This document shows, one piece after another, positions 26,561 through 35,525 of a stretch of DNA of 64,000 nt (its first letter is position 1; every line of letters begins with the position of its first letter). Under the pieces are notes generated by a model that had not been told where the DNA came from, searched no databases, and worked only from the letters and a program-made list of their open reading frames with translations. Origin of the DNA: Planctomycetota bacterium (GTDB lineage: Bacteria > Planctomycetota > OFTM77). The position numbers were made by a program, and so were the translations under genes. Location of the stretch: the NCBI GenBank assembly GCA_029260795.1, contig JAJDCO010000098.1:248001-312000 (forward strand), written 5' to 3'.

Positions 26561-26589
26561 TTGACCGCCTCATGCGCGAGCGCTATGCT
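26561..26589 (+). promoter_or_regulatory. Sigma-70-type promoter for tRNA-Ala
   Basis: TTGACC (26561–26566), 17 bases, TATGCT (26584–26589). The mature tRNA starts 19 bases after the -10 box. Confidence 0.7.
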
Positions 26590-26607
26590 CCCCAACCCTG
26601 TAGACGA

Positions 26608-26683
<76 letters not shown>

Positions 26684-26685
26684 AG

Positions 26686-26717
26686 AAAAACCTCGGACGG
26701 TTCGTCCGGGGTTTTTT
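26686..26717 (+). terminator. Rho-independent terminator after tRNA-Ala
   Basis: AAACCTCGGAC pairs with GTCCGGGGTTT around a short loop, then TTTTTT (26712–26717). It may also serve the minus-strand gene that ends at 26733, because the A-tract at 26686–26690 supplies U residues on that strand. Confidence 0.85.
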
Positions 26718-26732
26718 CGTGCCCCGACGAGA

Positions 26733-29066
26733 TCATGCCTCGGTCTTCGGCCCGCCTTCACAGAGCGATTCCGGTCTGGTTGCGCGAGATTGGGACAGCA
26801 GCCGTTCGATGGCTCGACCATCGAACGGCTTGGCGAGAAAACCGTCGGCTCCCAGCGCCTGCGCTTCCTCTCTTCCCAAGATCGGGTCACCCGACATCGT
26901 CACGACGTAGGTGAGTGAGACTCGAAGCTCCGTGATGAGCTCCCGCGTTGCCTCCTCGGTCGGCGATCGTGCCTCCACGAGCGCGAGCGCCGGACTTCCG
27001 TTCGTCTCGATCAGCTGGGTCGCAGCATGCGCGGATGCGGCGGTTCGCGCCTCGCTTCCGGCGAGTGCGAAGAGCTCGCCGAGGACGTCTCGAACGAGCG
27101 AGTCGGAATCGAGCACCAAGCACCACTCCTCGACGTCCGGGCCCGACTCGCCAGCGGTCGTCTCGGCGACCGCGATGGGAAGCTCCCAGGTAAGGCAGAC
27201 CTGGTCGCCCTCGAGCCGACCGCGAGGAGCGCAGCCCGGATGCGCCTCGATCTGAGGGATCGGGTCGGCGGACTCGGATTCCCAGAGTGATCGATCGCCG
27301 CGAAGCTCGAGCACTGCCAGCGGCTCACCCTCTCGTCGGAGGGTGGACAGGCGAATGCTCGGCGGCTCGGCGCTCCAGCGACCCAAGGTCTTGTCCAGCA
27401 CCCGACCGAACGCCTCGCGGAGCTCCGGCCCGTTGGATACCGGAAACAGATCTCCCGTCGATTCGATCTCGGGGCGTTCGATCCAAGGTGCGAGCTCTTC
27501 GAGGACCTCGTTGACGATCTCACCGAGCTCCTCGGTTTCCTGATGCGACGAAGTGGAGCGACTCGCGTCCGACCTCTCCAATCGCTTCGAGACTGGCGAC
27601 CGAGTGTCTTCGATTCGACACAGCCAAGCGAGCTCGTCATCGAGACGACGACCGATGACGTAGATCTCACGGGTTGGATCATCCTCTCCGATCGACATCA
27701 CTCGCCACTGGATCGCGATTCGATCGCTCTGCCGGGTCTCGACCGGAATGAGACTCCAACGATTCTGGACGACGGGATCGCTGCACAGGCGTTCGATGTG
27801 TCGACGTCGAGCCCCAGCCGCGAAGGCGAGACGAGTCCATCCCTCTCGAGTGAGCTGGTGGGAGGAGTAGCCCGTACACTCCTGCATCGTGGTGTTGCAA
27901 TGACAGGCACCCGTCAGCCGATCGACACGCGCGACCAGCCAGCCACTCCCTTCGAGGAGCGCCCGGTGACGTTGTTGGACCTGGTGCTCACGGGACGCGT
28001 TGAAGCCCGGAAGGAAGGACGGCAACCAGGTCGCGCCGGCGTCTTCGAGAAAAGCCTCTTCGTCGGAGGCGAGCTCACGGGGCGTGGCCCAAGCGATCTC
28101 GAGCGTCGCCGAGACGGGACGGCCCCTCGGCTCCGAGCCAACCGGTCCTCGCCAGCGTCTTGCCGTCCGTAACACGATTGAGCCGGATCGCGCCACGTTC
28201 ACGAGCTCGGCGAATCGCGGATCGCGATCGGCCTCAGTGGTTTCGATCCACTCGGGCTCGTCCACCTTGGCGGTGGTCGGAATCGCCGCGGTTCGCCAAG
28301 CCCGTCTCAGCTGGGCAGGTTGGCACCATCCCCCGCTGACGAGCTGATCGGCCGACCTCAACCAGAGCCGTGCCCCGAAAGCCTGCAGGGCGATGGTGAT
28401 CCACCTGGCCGCGCTCTCGAGGCCGATCTGCGTCTCGAAGCTGGGACGATGGGCGACCTGTAGCAGCTCGCGAAGTGTTCGCGTGAGCCGCCGAGCGCGC
28501 TCCGTCGCCTCTCGGATGTCTGCCGAGTGACTCCAGAGCTCGAGAGTCTCGGCGAGGCCGGCCAGCCTCTCTTCGAGGCGTTCGAGCTTGGACTCCGAGA
28601 AAGGCCTTGGCCCTCGGCGTTCGAGGTAGACGACACCTTGGGTCTCGATCGGCCCACGGATCGGAAGGACGGCGATCGAATGCGCGTCGGTTCGCGGGAG
28701 GTCGGTACCCGGATGCTGGCGACGATACTCTGCGACGTCCGGAATGACGCAGCGACGACCGCTCCGGCGGGCACGATCGAAGAGGGCACGTGGTTGATTC
28801 GCGATGCTTCGCTCGAGCTCACACACCGCGCGGAGCCGAAGCTGGCGACGATTGTCGAGAAGCAGCAGGCTCCCTCGGTCCGCCTCGACGGCGTCGAGGC
28901 TCTCCCACAAGACGGCTCGCCACAGTTCACGGGGAGCGGCCAGAGCTTCGAGAACTCCGGCCTTTGTGAACTCGACCTCCGGCTTCTCGCGGACCGACGC
29001 CGGTCGTGATCCCACCCGTCTCACGCCTGAGAGCTCTCGCCGGTCACCCTCATGAGGACGTGCCAC
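26733..29066 (-). CDS. GAF–PAS sensor protein with degenerate kinase core and pseudo-receiver, 777 aa
   Basis: Cytoplasmic sensory protein without membrane helices. Residues about 45–180 look like a GAF domain (DRGSLLLLDNRRQLRLRAV); a second GAF-like region spans about 205–350; a PAS-like region follows near 370–490 (WLVARVDRLTGACHCNTTM). The next 150 residues occupy the place of a histidine-kinase core, but no phospho-accepting His box and no ATP-binding G boxes are visible. The last 115 residues are a receiver fold with conserved Thr (VVTMSGDP) and Lys (FLAKPF), but the phospho-acceptor position reads LALVEARSP, Glu instead of Asp. The GTG start overlaps the upstream gene by 17 bases; starts at 29024 or 29015 are also possible. 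Confidence 0.8.
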   Translation of the reverse strand: MARPHEGDRRELSGVRRVGSRPASVREKPEVEFTKAGVLEALAAPRELWRAVLWESLDAVEADRGSLLLLDNRRQLRLRAVCELERSIANQPRALFDRARRSGRRCVIPDVAEYRRQHPGTDLPRTDAHSIAVLPIRGPIETQGVVYLERRGPRPFSESKLERLEERLAGLAETLELWSHSADIREATERARRLTRTLRELLQVAHRPSFETQIGLESAARWITIALQAFGARLWLRSADQLVSGGWCQPAQLRRAWRTAAIPTTAKVDEPEWIETTEADRDPRFAELVNVARSGSIVLRTARRWRGPVGSEPRGRPVSATLEIAWATPRELASDEEAFLEDAGATWLPSFLPGFNASREHQVQQRHRALLEGSGWLVARVDRLTGACHCNTTMQECTGYSSHQLTREGWTRLAFAAGARRRHIERLCSDPVVQNRWSLIPVETRQSDRIAIQWRVMSIGEDDPTREIYVIGRRLDDELAWLCRIEDTRSPVSKRLERSDASRSTSSHQETEELGEIVNEVLEELAPWIERPEIESTGDLFPVSNGPELREAFGRVLDKTLGRWSAEPPSIRLSTLRREGEPLAVLELRGDRSLWESESADPIPQIEAHPGCAPRGRLEGDQVCLTWELPIAVAETTAGESGPDVEEWCLVLDSDSLVRDVLGELFALAGSEARTAASAHAATQLIETNGSPALALVEARSPTEEATRELITELRVSLTYVVTMSGDPILGREEAQALGADGFLAKPFDGRAIERLLSQSRATRPESLCEGGPKTEA

Positions 29067-29559
29067 GGGTGACGAGAGGAGCCTCGTCCGAGGATGCCTC
29101 GACTTGCTCGCTCTCGCGGATCCGTCTCTGGCGAATCCCCTCGAAGATGTCGTGATCGAACGGTCGGTGGCGCTCGCTCAGGGGCCAACCTTGATACTCG
29201 GTGAGGCACTCGTAGCAAACCGTTCGGAGCGGAAGGGCGTGATACGCGCCAAAGTCCACGAGGGCAAAGACGATCAGGAACGCCAAGGCTGCGATGCCGT
29301 TGAAGTAGAAGATCACGGCGCTGATGACGGCCGCTCCGACGACGAGCAACAGACCGAGGGCTCGGTTGATTGCCTTCTCGATGTAGAAAGTGCGGGCTTC
29401 GCATACGACGCACCTCTCCAGCGACTCGTCGAGAGGCGGCACGGGCAGGACTGCTCGAACCGGTTCCGTGCACCGCATGCACTGGACCGCGCCCTCAGCC
29501 AAGTCCCCGGGGACCGGAATCTCACAAGCGCGGCAACGCGCACGAACTCTCGGATTCAC
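29050..29559 (-). CDS. Zinc-ribbon membrane protein, 169 aa
   Basis: Unrecognised small membrane protein. Four CxxC knuckles are visible: CRAC (8–11), CMRC (27–30), CVVC (50–53) and CYEC (115–118). Residues 1–53 thus resemble zinc-ribbon modules, and the last pair follows the membrane part. Two adjacent transmembrane helices lie at about 66–104 (ALGLLLVVGAAVISAVIFYF and IAALAFLIVFALVDFGAY). It sits in a minus-strand run between an integral membrane protein and the degenerate sensor, overlapping the latter, so the three may work together; function is unknown. Confidence 0.75.
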   Translation of the reverse strand: MNPRVRARCRACEIPVPGDLAEGAVQCMRCTEPVRAVLPVPPLDESLERCVVCEARTFYIEKAINRALGLLLVVGAAVISAVIFYFNGIAALAFLIVFALVDFGAYHALPLRTVCYECLTEYQGWPLSERHRPFDHDIFEGIRQRRIRESEQVEASSDEAPLVTRGTSS

Positions 29560-29577
29560 GTGTCGGCTCCGGAAGAC

Positions 29578-30411
29578 TTACCAAGGCAGGGAGAGAGTCG
29601 CGATCAGGTACGTCGAGATGAGCTCGCCGACCAGCACGAAAACCAACGCCACATAGAGGATGCCCGTTGCAGCCATCGTCGATCGAAGTCGAGCGCACTG
29701 ATAGCTCATCCAGGTGAGAGCGCCCGGGAGAGCGATGCCCAGCGCGAGCTTCATCAGAGCGAACAGTCCGTCGCCGAGCAAGAACTCCGAAGTCGAGCGC
29801 TCCGCGGATTCTGGGAGTGGATGGCCGCCCACGATCGTCAAGGCGATCGGCAACACCAGGCGCAAGGCCAGCGCGAGGCCCAGCGCCAGGATCACTCGCT
29901 GCAGCAGATGGATCGGGAGGTCACTGCCAACCAGATACCAATGGCCGAGCAGCATGGCGACATTCGCGGAGCCCAGCGCAAAGGCGGCGCTGATCAGATC
30001 CACGCCCAGAGTCGTACTCGCGAGGCTCCAATCGGTGCCATCGATCCGAGGGCCGTCGGCGAGCAAGCCCGCGCCAGCCGACAGCGTAGCGAGAAGCAGA
30101 AGGATACTCGATGGCTTGGGCCAGTCGGCCGCCAAGATCTGAAGGAAGACGAGGACACAGTAGCCGACCGTGAGCCAAGCCGCTTGAATGGCGGGACCGC
30201 CGCCGGAGCCGAAGTCCGTCCAGCGGAGGCCGACTGCGATGCCACCGAGCGCCAGACCGATCCAGCCGTGCAAACGGAAAAAAGCCGGCGTGAGCTGCGC
30301 GCGCGGGAGGAGAAGCAGCAGACCTGTCGTGCCGGCACCCAGGGCCAATACGAACGCCGAGAACCACCCGCTGAACGGGGCGGCGTCGGCCGGGAGTGGA
30401 GAGAACAGCAT
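29578..30411 (-). CDS. Polytopic membrane protein, about 277 aa
   Basis: Seven to eight predicted transmembrane helices covering nearly the whole chain, starting with FSGWFSAFVLALGAGTTGLL. The most conserved-looking block is ANVAMLLGHWYLVGSDLP in the centre; His and Trp in a membrane helix could bind a cofactor or metal, but I cannot name a family. The start at 30411 puts the first helix near the N-terminus; alternatives at 30480 and 30507 would add a hydrophilic extension and none has a clear ribosome site. It lies 18 bases upstream of the zinc-ribbon gene. Confidence 0.75.
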   Translation of the reverse strand: MLFSPLPADAAPFSGWFSAFVLALGAGTTGLLLLLPRAQLTPAFFRLHGWIGLALGGIAVGLRWTDFGSGGGPAIQAAWLTVGYCVLVFLQILAADWPKPSSILLLLATLSAGAGLLADGPRIDGTDWSLASTTLGVDLISAAFALGSANVAMLLGHWYLVGSDLPIHLLQRVILALGLALALRLVLPIALTIVGGHPLPESAERSTSEFLLGDGLFALMKLALGIALPGALTWMSYQCARLRSTMAATGILYVALVFVLVGELISTYLIATLSLPW

Positions 30412-30535
30412 GCTCGAGGGATCTGCCAAGGGGACGGGGCCAGACGGACGGGGTCGACACGCCTCGTCGCGAGGCGCCATTAGATCGCGTGCACGACGCG
30501 ATTCCAAGGCACTCGGTCGAGCTGAGGGAAGGGAA

Positions 30536-31216
30536 TCAGTTCGGACTCGGATTCAGGTGCCCGTCGGGGCCATCCGGTGGCAGCTGCGCTCGACATCGGA
30601 TCAGGATCGGGATCAATTGTTCGCAACGCGCCACCGGGTCCAGCTCGGCGAGCAGCTCGTAGCGATCCTCCGGGGACAACGGAACCGTGGCCGCGACCTG
30701 GTCGACGAGGACACCCAGCTCAATACCGGGGCGGGCGATGTGCTCCCGCAGAATCCGGTCTCCGTCTTCGAGCTGGCGAGAGAGCACGGCTGCTGCAAGC
30801 TCGACCAACTGGCTGCGCAAGTCGAGCTCGCCACAGGCCGACAGCAAGACCGGCCCATCGCTCAAACGCTCGAGCTCGCCGACTCGGTAGGGAGCTGTCG
30901 TGCTCGTCTCCGATACGAGACGCGCACGCGATTCTCCACGCAGCACCAGGTGGTATCGCTCGTCCGGAAGCTGTATCGATCGCGCGATTCGACCGATGCC
31001 CAGAAAAGGACGGAGGGACGGTCGACCGGGTGCTTGGGAATCCCGAGGGTCTCGGTAGTGGGCCATGGCGATCAGATCGTCGCTCGCGAGTGCGGCAGTG
31101 ACCATCTCGTAGTAGCGAGGCTCGAAGATGTGGAGTGGCACCAGGAGGTGAGGGAACAGCGTCACCGGGTTCAGGGGAAACATCGGTACCTCCCTCGACG
31201 ACTCGTCACCTGGCAT
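30536..31216 (-). CDS. Stand-alone Lon substrate-binding (LON N-terminal) domain protein, 226 aa
   Basis: The chain opens with VPMFPLNPVTLFPHLLVPLHIFEPRYYEM, spread over about 30 residues, typical of the Lon protease N-terminal domain. LGIGRIARSIQLPDERYHLVLRG and the helical C-terminal half also fit, and no ATPase or protease domain follows. Such stand-alone LON proteins are common but their role is not settled; substrate recognition or chaperone-like binding is presumed. The ATG at 31216 has GGAGG eight bases upstream, so it is preferred over one nine bases earlier. It lies 42 bases after mrp and is probably in the same operon. Confidence 0.9.
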   Translation of the reverse strand: MPGDESSREVPMFPLNPVTLFPHLLVPLHIFEPRYYEMVTAALASDDLIAMAHYRDPRDSQAPGRPSLRPFLGIGRIARSIQLPDERYHLVLRGESRARLVSETSTTAPYRVGELERLSDGPVLLSACGELDLRSQLVELAAAVLSRQLEDGDRILREHIARPGIELGVLVDQVAATVPLSPEDRYELLAELDPVARCEQLIPILIRCRAQLPPDGPDGHLNPSPN

Positions 31217-31258
31217 CGGAATCACCTCCTGAACCGCCGCAGGCGGGTCGAGCTCGTG

Positions 31259-32305
31259 TCACTGGGCCGCTTCGGTCGTGAGGTTGCTCACCACTGCCGC
31301 CAGCTTCCGTGCTATCGCACGGAAGCTCTTGGACACCTCGTCCTCGGGAGAGATGGCCGTGATCGGGCGCCCCTCATCTCCGCCGGAGCGGATCGCACCT
31401 CGGAGTGGGATCTCTCCCAGGAACTCGATACCCAGACCCTCGGCCGTCTTCTTTGCTCCGCCGTGACCAAAGAGGTCCTCGCGGTGGCCGCAGCTGGGGC
31501 AATGATACTGGCTCATGTTCTCGATGATTCCGAGGAGCGGGATATTGACCTTCTGGAACATGGCAATGCCTCGTCGGACATCCTGGAGGGCGACGTCCTG
31601 GGGCGTGGAAACGATCACGCCTCCGGTCATCGGCACCGATTGTCCAAGGGAGATTTGAACGTCGCCAGTTCCCGGCGGCAGGTCGATCAGGAGGAAATCG
31701 AGCTCGCCCCACCGGACGTCGTTCATGAACTGCTTGATGATCCCGTGCACCATGGGTCCGCGCCAGATGATCGGGTCTCCGTCTTGAACGAAGAAGCCTA
31801 GCGAGACCACCTTCACGCCGAAGGCCTCGTGGGGCAGTAGGGTCTTCCCTTCGGTCCGCGGCGGACCGTGGATCCCGAACATGATCGGAATGTTCGGTCC
31901 CCAGACGTCCAAGTCCATCAAGCCGACCCTCGCCCCTTCTTGCGCCAAAGCGATGGCCAGATTGGTCGCCACCGTCGACTTGCCGACGCCGCCTTTGCCG
32001 CTCGCGATCGCAACCAGGTTCTTGATGCCTTCAGGCATGCCCGGCATCGAGTTGTCGGCGAATTCTGACTCGACCACGACGTCTACTCGCTTCGCTCCAG
32101 GGAGGGCCGCAATCGTCTCCCGACAGCTCGTCGTCAGGCCTTCCGGTGGCGTGGCACCCGAGGCAACGCCGAGTGTCACCTTGACGATTCCATCGCAGAC
32201 GGCGACGTTCCGGACGAAGTTCTGATCGACGACACTCTGGGCCGAGCCGGGCACTGCAACACCCTGCAACGCTTCCAAGATCGATTCACGCGTCAGCTCA
32301 GCCAC
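31259..32305 (-). CDS. mrp: Mrp/ApbC iron–sulphur carrier P-loop ATPase, 348 aa
   Basis: Cytosolic Fe–S cluster carrier. Residues 1–90 are the MIP18/DUF59 domain common on bacterial Mrp. The deviant Walker A ASGKGGVGKST (101–111) is followed by LMDLDVWGPNIP and Walker B FLLIDLPPGTGD. The cluster-binding CxxC is Cys269/Cys272 in HCPSCG. The GTG start at 32305 has GGAGG about nine bases upstream; the frame stays open further but that segment is non-coding. A TATACT -10 box at 32385–32390 probably starts its transcript. Confidence 0.95.
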   Translation of the reverse strand: MAELTRESILEALQGVAVPGSAQSVVDQNFVRNVAVCDGIVKVTLGVASGATPPEGLTTSCRETIAALPGAKRVDVVVESEFADNSMPGMPEGIKNLVAIASGKGGVGKSTVATNLAIALAQEGARVGLMDLDVWGPNIPIMFGIHGPPRTEGKTLLPHEAFGVKVVSLGFFVQDGDPIIWRGPMVHGIIKQFMNDVRWGELDFLLIDLPPGTGDVQISLGQSVPMTGGVIVSTPQDVALQDVRRGIAMFQKVNIPLLGIIENMSQYHCPSCGHREDLFGHGGAKKTAEGLGIEFLGEIPLRGAIRSGGDEGRPITAISPEDEVSKSFRAIARKLAAVVSNLTTEAAQ

Positions 32306-32384
32306 GGTCGGTTTCCTCCAGGAATGAAAGGTCGGGTTGGGTCGCGCCGGCGGACGCCTGCCTCCAGAAGAAGAGCAGCGCTCT

Positions 32385-32390
32385 AGTATA
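32385..32390 (-). promoter_or_regulatory. Candidate -10 box for mrp
   Basis: TATACT on the minus strand in a locally AT-rich patch, about 80 bases before the mrp start. No good -35 lies at 16–18 bases, so it could be weak or activator-dependent. Confidence 0.35.
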
Positions 32391-32426
32391 TTGAGGCTCT
32401 GAACGCAAGCCAGCGCTACCCAGCGG

Positions 32427-33854
32427 CTAGCGTCGAATCCAGAGTGAGAGCCCCGAGCCGTCTTGGCCCAGTTCTCCGACTTCTTCGAAGCCCTGCTGAC
32501 GCGCCAAGACGTCCCAACCACGCTCCCGCTCTTCCTGAGTCAGCACGGCGAGGTCCGCATCGAACCGAGGCCGCTCCGTGGCGGGGTCGATTGAGACCCA
32601 CCTGGCGCGCGCGTAGTAGGCCACTCTGGGCCGTGTCGTCGCCAAGGTCCGTCCGGAGCCGTGCCGCTGCTCGATGCGTTGGCCCAACTCGCGGAGCTCG
32701 ATCTTATCCGTCCGAGTCGGACGGGCGTTCTTGATCAAGGCTGGTAGGAGTGCCAATGTGAGGAGGCTCGCCAGCCGCAGAGAACCTCGTCGCGGCCAGC
32801 GGGCTCGCTCCCAGGTCCACAGCAACCCGACGGCGGCCCAGGGAGCCGCCCAGGCCAGCACCGGCGCCAGGTGGCGTCGGGAAACGTAACCATGAGTTTG
32901 CGTCAGGCCGACCAGTAGCAACAGATGGAGTGCGATGCTCAGAAGCGTCGCCCACCAAAGCGGGCCCCTGTTTCGACAGGCCTGAGCGAATCCGAGGATT
33001 GCGAACAGGGCATAAGTCGGAAAGAGTGTCGAGAAGAGGTGCTCGAGCACGCTTTGGCTTTCGAGACCGCCGCTGGCGGCACCCGTTGCCAGATCGACGA
33101 CACTCTTCTTTTGGCTCAGCGTGAGGGTCTCGCGCTCCAAGGAGAGCCATCCCAGGTAGGGCAACGCGCAGACCGCGAATCCGCCGAGGAGGGCCAACAA
33201 TGCGACGAACGGTCTCCGTCTTCGCCCAGGCTGAGACAGGAGAATCGTTCCAACGAGCACGACTGAGAGAACCACCACGGCTTCCCCGCCCTCGGGTCGA
33301 GTCAAGTAGGCGAGGCCAGCCAGGAAACCCGCCATCGCGTGCCGCCGGAGTCGGGCTGGGTTGGTCGCAGGGAGCCCGACCGCGAGCGCGAACATCCAGG
33401 CAGCCACGCACAGCGAGTCGGAGAGGACGTCGGCGCCGAATCTCATGAGATAGGGATCGCATGCGACGAACGCGGCTGCGACCGAACCGACGCGACGTCC
33501 TCCCAGGCAAGCCCCGAGCCAGCCGATCGGGAACACGAGCGAGGCCGAGCTGAGATGGGCGACCCAGCGACCGGCTGTTTCGAGCTCGAGCCCGAGCCAG
33601 CCTCCCACCGCGATCAGGGCTCCATACAGAGGATGAAAGTCATGAGCCAACGCCTGGGCTGGGCGACCATCGAGCCACAGCTCGGCCAAGCGGATGAAGG
33701 TCGTTCCGTCGACGGAGAGAATCGGTGTCAGCTCACTCCGAACGATTCGAAGAAGCAGTGCGCCGGCGAAGAAGATGAGCAGCGTGCCGTTCGCGATCGG
33801 GCCCGTTCGGAGCGAGTGCTCTTCGGACTCTGCTTGCCGCTCGAAGTGGGACAT
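32427..33854 (-). CDS. GT-C-type (family 39-like) membrane glycosyltransferase, 475 aa
   Basis: Polytopic inner-membrane protein with about ten to twelve helices. The early loop ILSVDGTTFIRLAELWLDG after the first helix is placed like the catalytic acidic loop of PMT/ArnT-type GT-C enzymes that use polyprenyl-phosphate sugars. The GFLAGLAYLTRPEG motif in the middle is also common in that superfamily. A soluble C-terminal domain of about 90 residues follows the last helix. ATG at 33854 has AGGAAG five bases upstream. Acceptor and sugar cannot be deduced; no polysaccharide cluster surrounds it. Confidence 0.82.
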   Translation of the reverse strand: MSHFERQAESEEHSLRTGPIANGTLLIFFAGALLLRIVRSELTPILSVDGTTFIRLAELWLDGRPAQALAHDFHPLYGALIAVGGWLGLELETAGRWVAHLSSASLVFPIGWLGACLGGRRVGSVAAAFVACDPYLMRFGADVLSDSLCVAAWMFALAVGLPATNPARLRRHAMAGFLAGLAYLTRPEGGEAVVVLSVVLVGTILLSQPGRRRRPFVALLALLGGFAVCALPYLGWLSLERETLTLSQKKSVVDLATGAASGGLESQSVLEHLFSTLFPTYALFAILGFAQACRNRGPLWWATLLSIALHLLLLVGLTQTHGYVSRRHLAPVLAWAAPWAAVGLLWTWERARWPRRGSLRLASLLTLALLPALIKNARPTRTDKIELRELGQRIEQRHGSGRTLATTRPRVAYYARARWVSIDPATERPRFDADLAVLTQEERERGWDVLARQQGFEEVGELGQDGSGLSLWIRR

Positions 33855-33933
33855 CGACTTCCTAGCCCGGACCATCGTCGTGCGGTGTCATTCGATCTCC
33901 GGAGCGCTCTCGGAGCCAGTCCGGAAACGAAGA

Positions 33934-33960
33934 CGCGCGAGACCGAAGAGGTCTCGCGCG
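33934..33960 (-). terminator. Terminator after TPR protein B
   Basis: Perfect 10-bp stem CGCGCGAGAC (33934–33943) and GTCTCGCGCG (33951–33960). Read on the minus strand it follows the TPR stop at 33990 and leads into TCTTCGTTTCC, a weak U-tract. Confidence 0.65.
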
Positions 33961-33989
33961 CTCGGCTCGGTCCCGACGGGGGCTTGGGA

Positions 33990-35405
33990 TCAACGACCGC
34001 CGCCGCGGGGCCGACGCCGTCCCTTGTTATCGAGACGCTCCAAGTTCGTCTGGGCGTCTTCGAGAGCCACCTCGAGCTCGCCCCGTTGATCGTCACCCAA
34101 GAACGGATCTTCGAGCTGAGCCGTGGCGAGCTCGATGGCCTTCTTGTAGAGGCGTCGAGCCTCGGCGAGGTCCTTCTTGAGGTGGTAGTGTTGGATCAGA
34201 GCCGTGTCGTTCAGGAGCCGAGGGTCCTCGGGGTTGAGGCGGAGCGCTTCCTTGTAGGCTCCGTACGAATCCTCGTATCGCTCGGCGTCGCGAGCCAGCA
34301 GGGCGTAGTTGTTCCACCAGTCGGCGTTTTCGGTCTCGATCTCCACGACCTTTTGGAAGAAGTCCGCGCCGCCCGCATTGTCCTCCATCGTGAAGTACTT
34401 CCCGCCGAGGAAGTTGATCATCTGACGAACGCTGTCGTTTTGCGGATCGGTCTTCAAGGCGGCGAGGGTGAGCTTCTCCGCTCGCTTGGAATCATCCTCG
34501 ATGAAACGCTGAGCTTCTTGGAGCTTCGCCTGGGCAAGTTGTGGGCGGACCCACTCGGCATAGCTCTCGTCCTTCGAGATGGCAGTGAAGAAGGCGAGCT
34601 CGGCTTCAGAGAGCTGGCCGTTGGAGAGCAGCGCGTATCCACGATAGTAGTGGAGCGCAGCGCTCTCGGAGTGATCTGGGAGTAGGCGTGCATAGAGCTC
34701 GACCAGATCGTTGTAGTCGCCGTCCTTGCCGAGGATCTGAAAGACGGTGGTATGCACGCCCGACTGCGCCGGCTCGAGGCGCAGTGATCTCTCGTAGCTC
34801 TCGACCGCCTTGAGATCCTGGCCGGCGATCGCGTCACAGTAGGCCATCCCGTTCAGGGCGTCGGTACTCTTGGGGTCGACTTCGATCGCTTGGAAGTAGG
34901 TCGCGCGAGCGCTTGCGAGCAGCTCTTTGTTCCCTTGATCCTCGACATAGAGCTGGTAACGGATACCTCCCAGCATGAGGTAGTGAGCGACGTTTCTCGG
35001 CTCGAGCGCGACGGCTCGCTGGGCGGTCTCGGCCGATTCGGGAATCTGACCTCCTTGGAACTGAGCACGAGCGAGCAAGGCGTAGCTCTCTGCGGATGGC
35101 TTCTCGAGGGCGATGGCTCGACCGATCTGATCCGCCGCGTCGCGATACGACGCGACGATGAGCGTCGCTGAGATGCCTTGGCTGGCCAGTGCGTCCGCCT
35201 GCATGAGAGTGGCCTCACCCAAGAGTCTCCAGAGAGCCGAGCTCTTTGGGTGGGAAGCCGCCGCCGGCTCGAGCTTGGCGATAGCGCTGTCGAAGTCGTT
35301 CTGCTCGAGATCGGCTCGAGCCGCCGCAGCGACCTTCTCGATCTCGTCGGCCTGGACGACGGGTTGACCCAGCCAAAGAATGATCAGCATCCAGAGCAGT
35401 TTCAT
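33990..35405 (-). CDS. Secreted TPR protein B, 471 aa
   Basis: A signal peptide (MKLLWMLIILWLGQPVVQA) is followed by about ten TPR-like units through the whole chain. The C-terminal repeats include a characteristic ADWWNNYALLARDAERYEDS and RLLNDTALIQHYHL, which recur almost unchanged in the upstream neighbour, so the two genes are tandem duplicates. The tail after residue 455 is basic (GRRRPRGGGR). The start is moved to 35405 because it opens the signal peptide; an upstream in-frame extension is unlikely. It should be a periplasmic scaffold of unknown partner. Confidence 0.88.
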   Translation of the reverse strand: MKLLWMLIILWLGQPVVQADEIEKVAAAARADLEQNDFDSAIAKLEPAAASHPKSSALWRLLGEATLMQADALASQGISATLIVASYRDAADQIGRAIALEKPSAESYALLARAQFQGGQIPESAETAQRAVALEPRNVAHYLMLGGIRYQLYVEDQGNKELLASARATYFQAIEVDPKSTDALNGMAYCDAIAGQDLKAVESYERSLRLEPAQSGVHTTVFQILGKDGDYNDLVELYARLLPDHSESAALHYYRGYALLSNGQLSEAELAFFTAISKDESYAEWVRPQLAQAKLQEAQRFIEDDSKRAEKLTLAALKTDPQNDSVRQMINFLGGKYFTMEDNAGGADFFQKVVEIETENADWWNNYALLARDAERYEDSYGAYKEALRLNPEDPRLLNDTALIQHYHLKKDLAEARRLYKKAIELATAQLEDPFLGDDQRGELEVALEDAQTNLERLDNKGRRRPRGGGR

Positions 35406-35525
35406 CGATTCGTCTCTTTCTTGTCGAGCCGCGAAAGCCATCGGCCCGGTTGACCGGTCGCCGATCCGCTTCGCTCGGAGCGTGCGGACCACCCATTCCT
35501 CGCGTACTTCATTCGTGCCGTGGTC

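Noticed and set aside
30188-31801. 537-aa plus-strand ORF opposite the membrane, LON and mrp genes
   Set aside because: It runs antisense across three recognisable genes and has no features of its own.
33508-33522. Minus-strand TGGC-N7-TTGC sigma-54-like match
   Set aside because: It lies inside the coding sequence of the glycosyltransferase on its coding strand, so it is probably chance.
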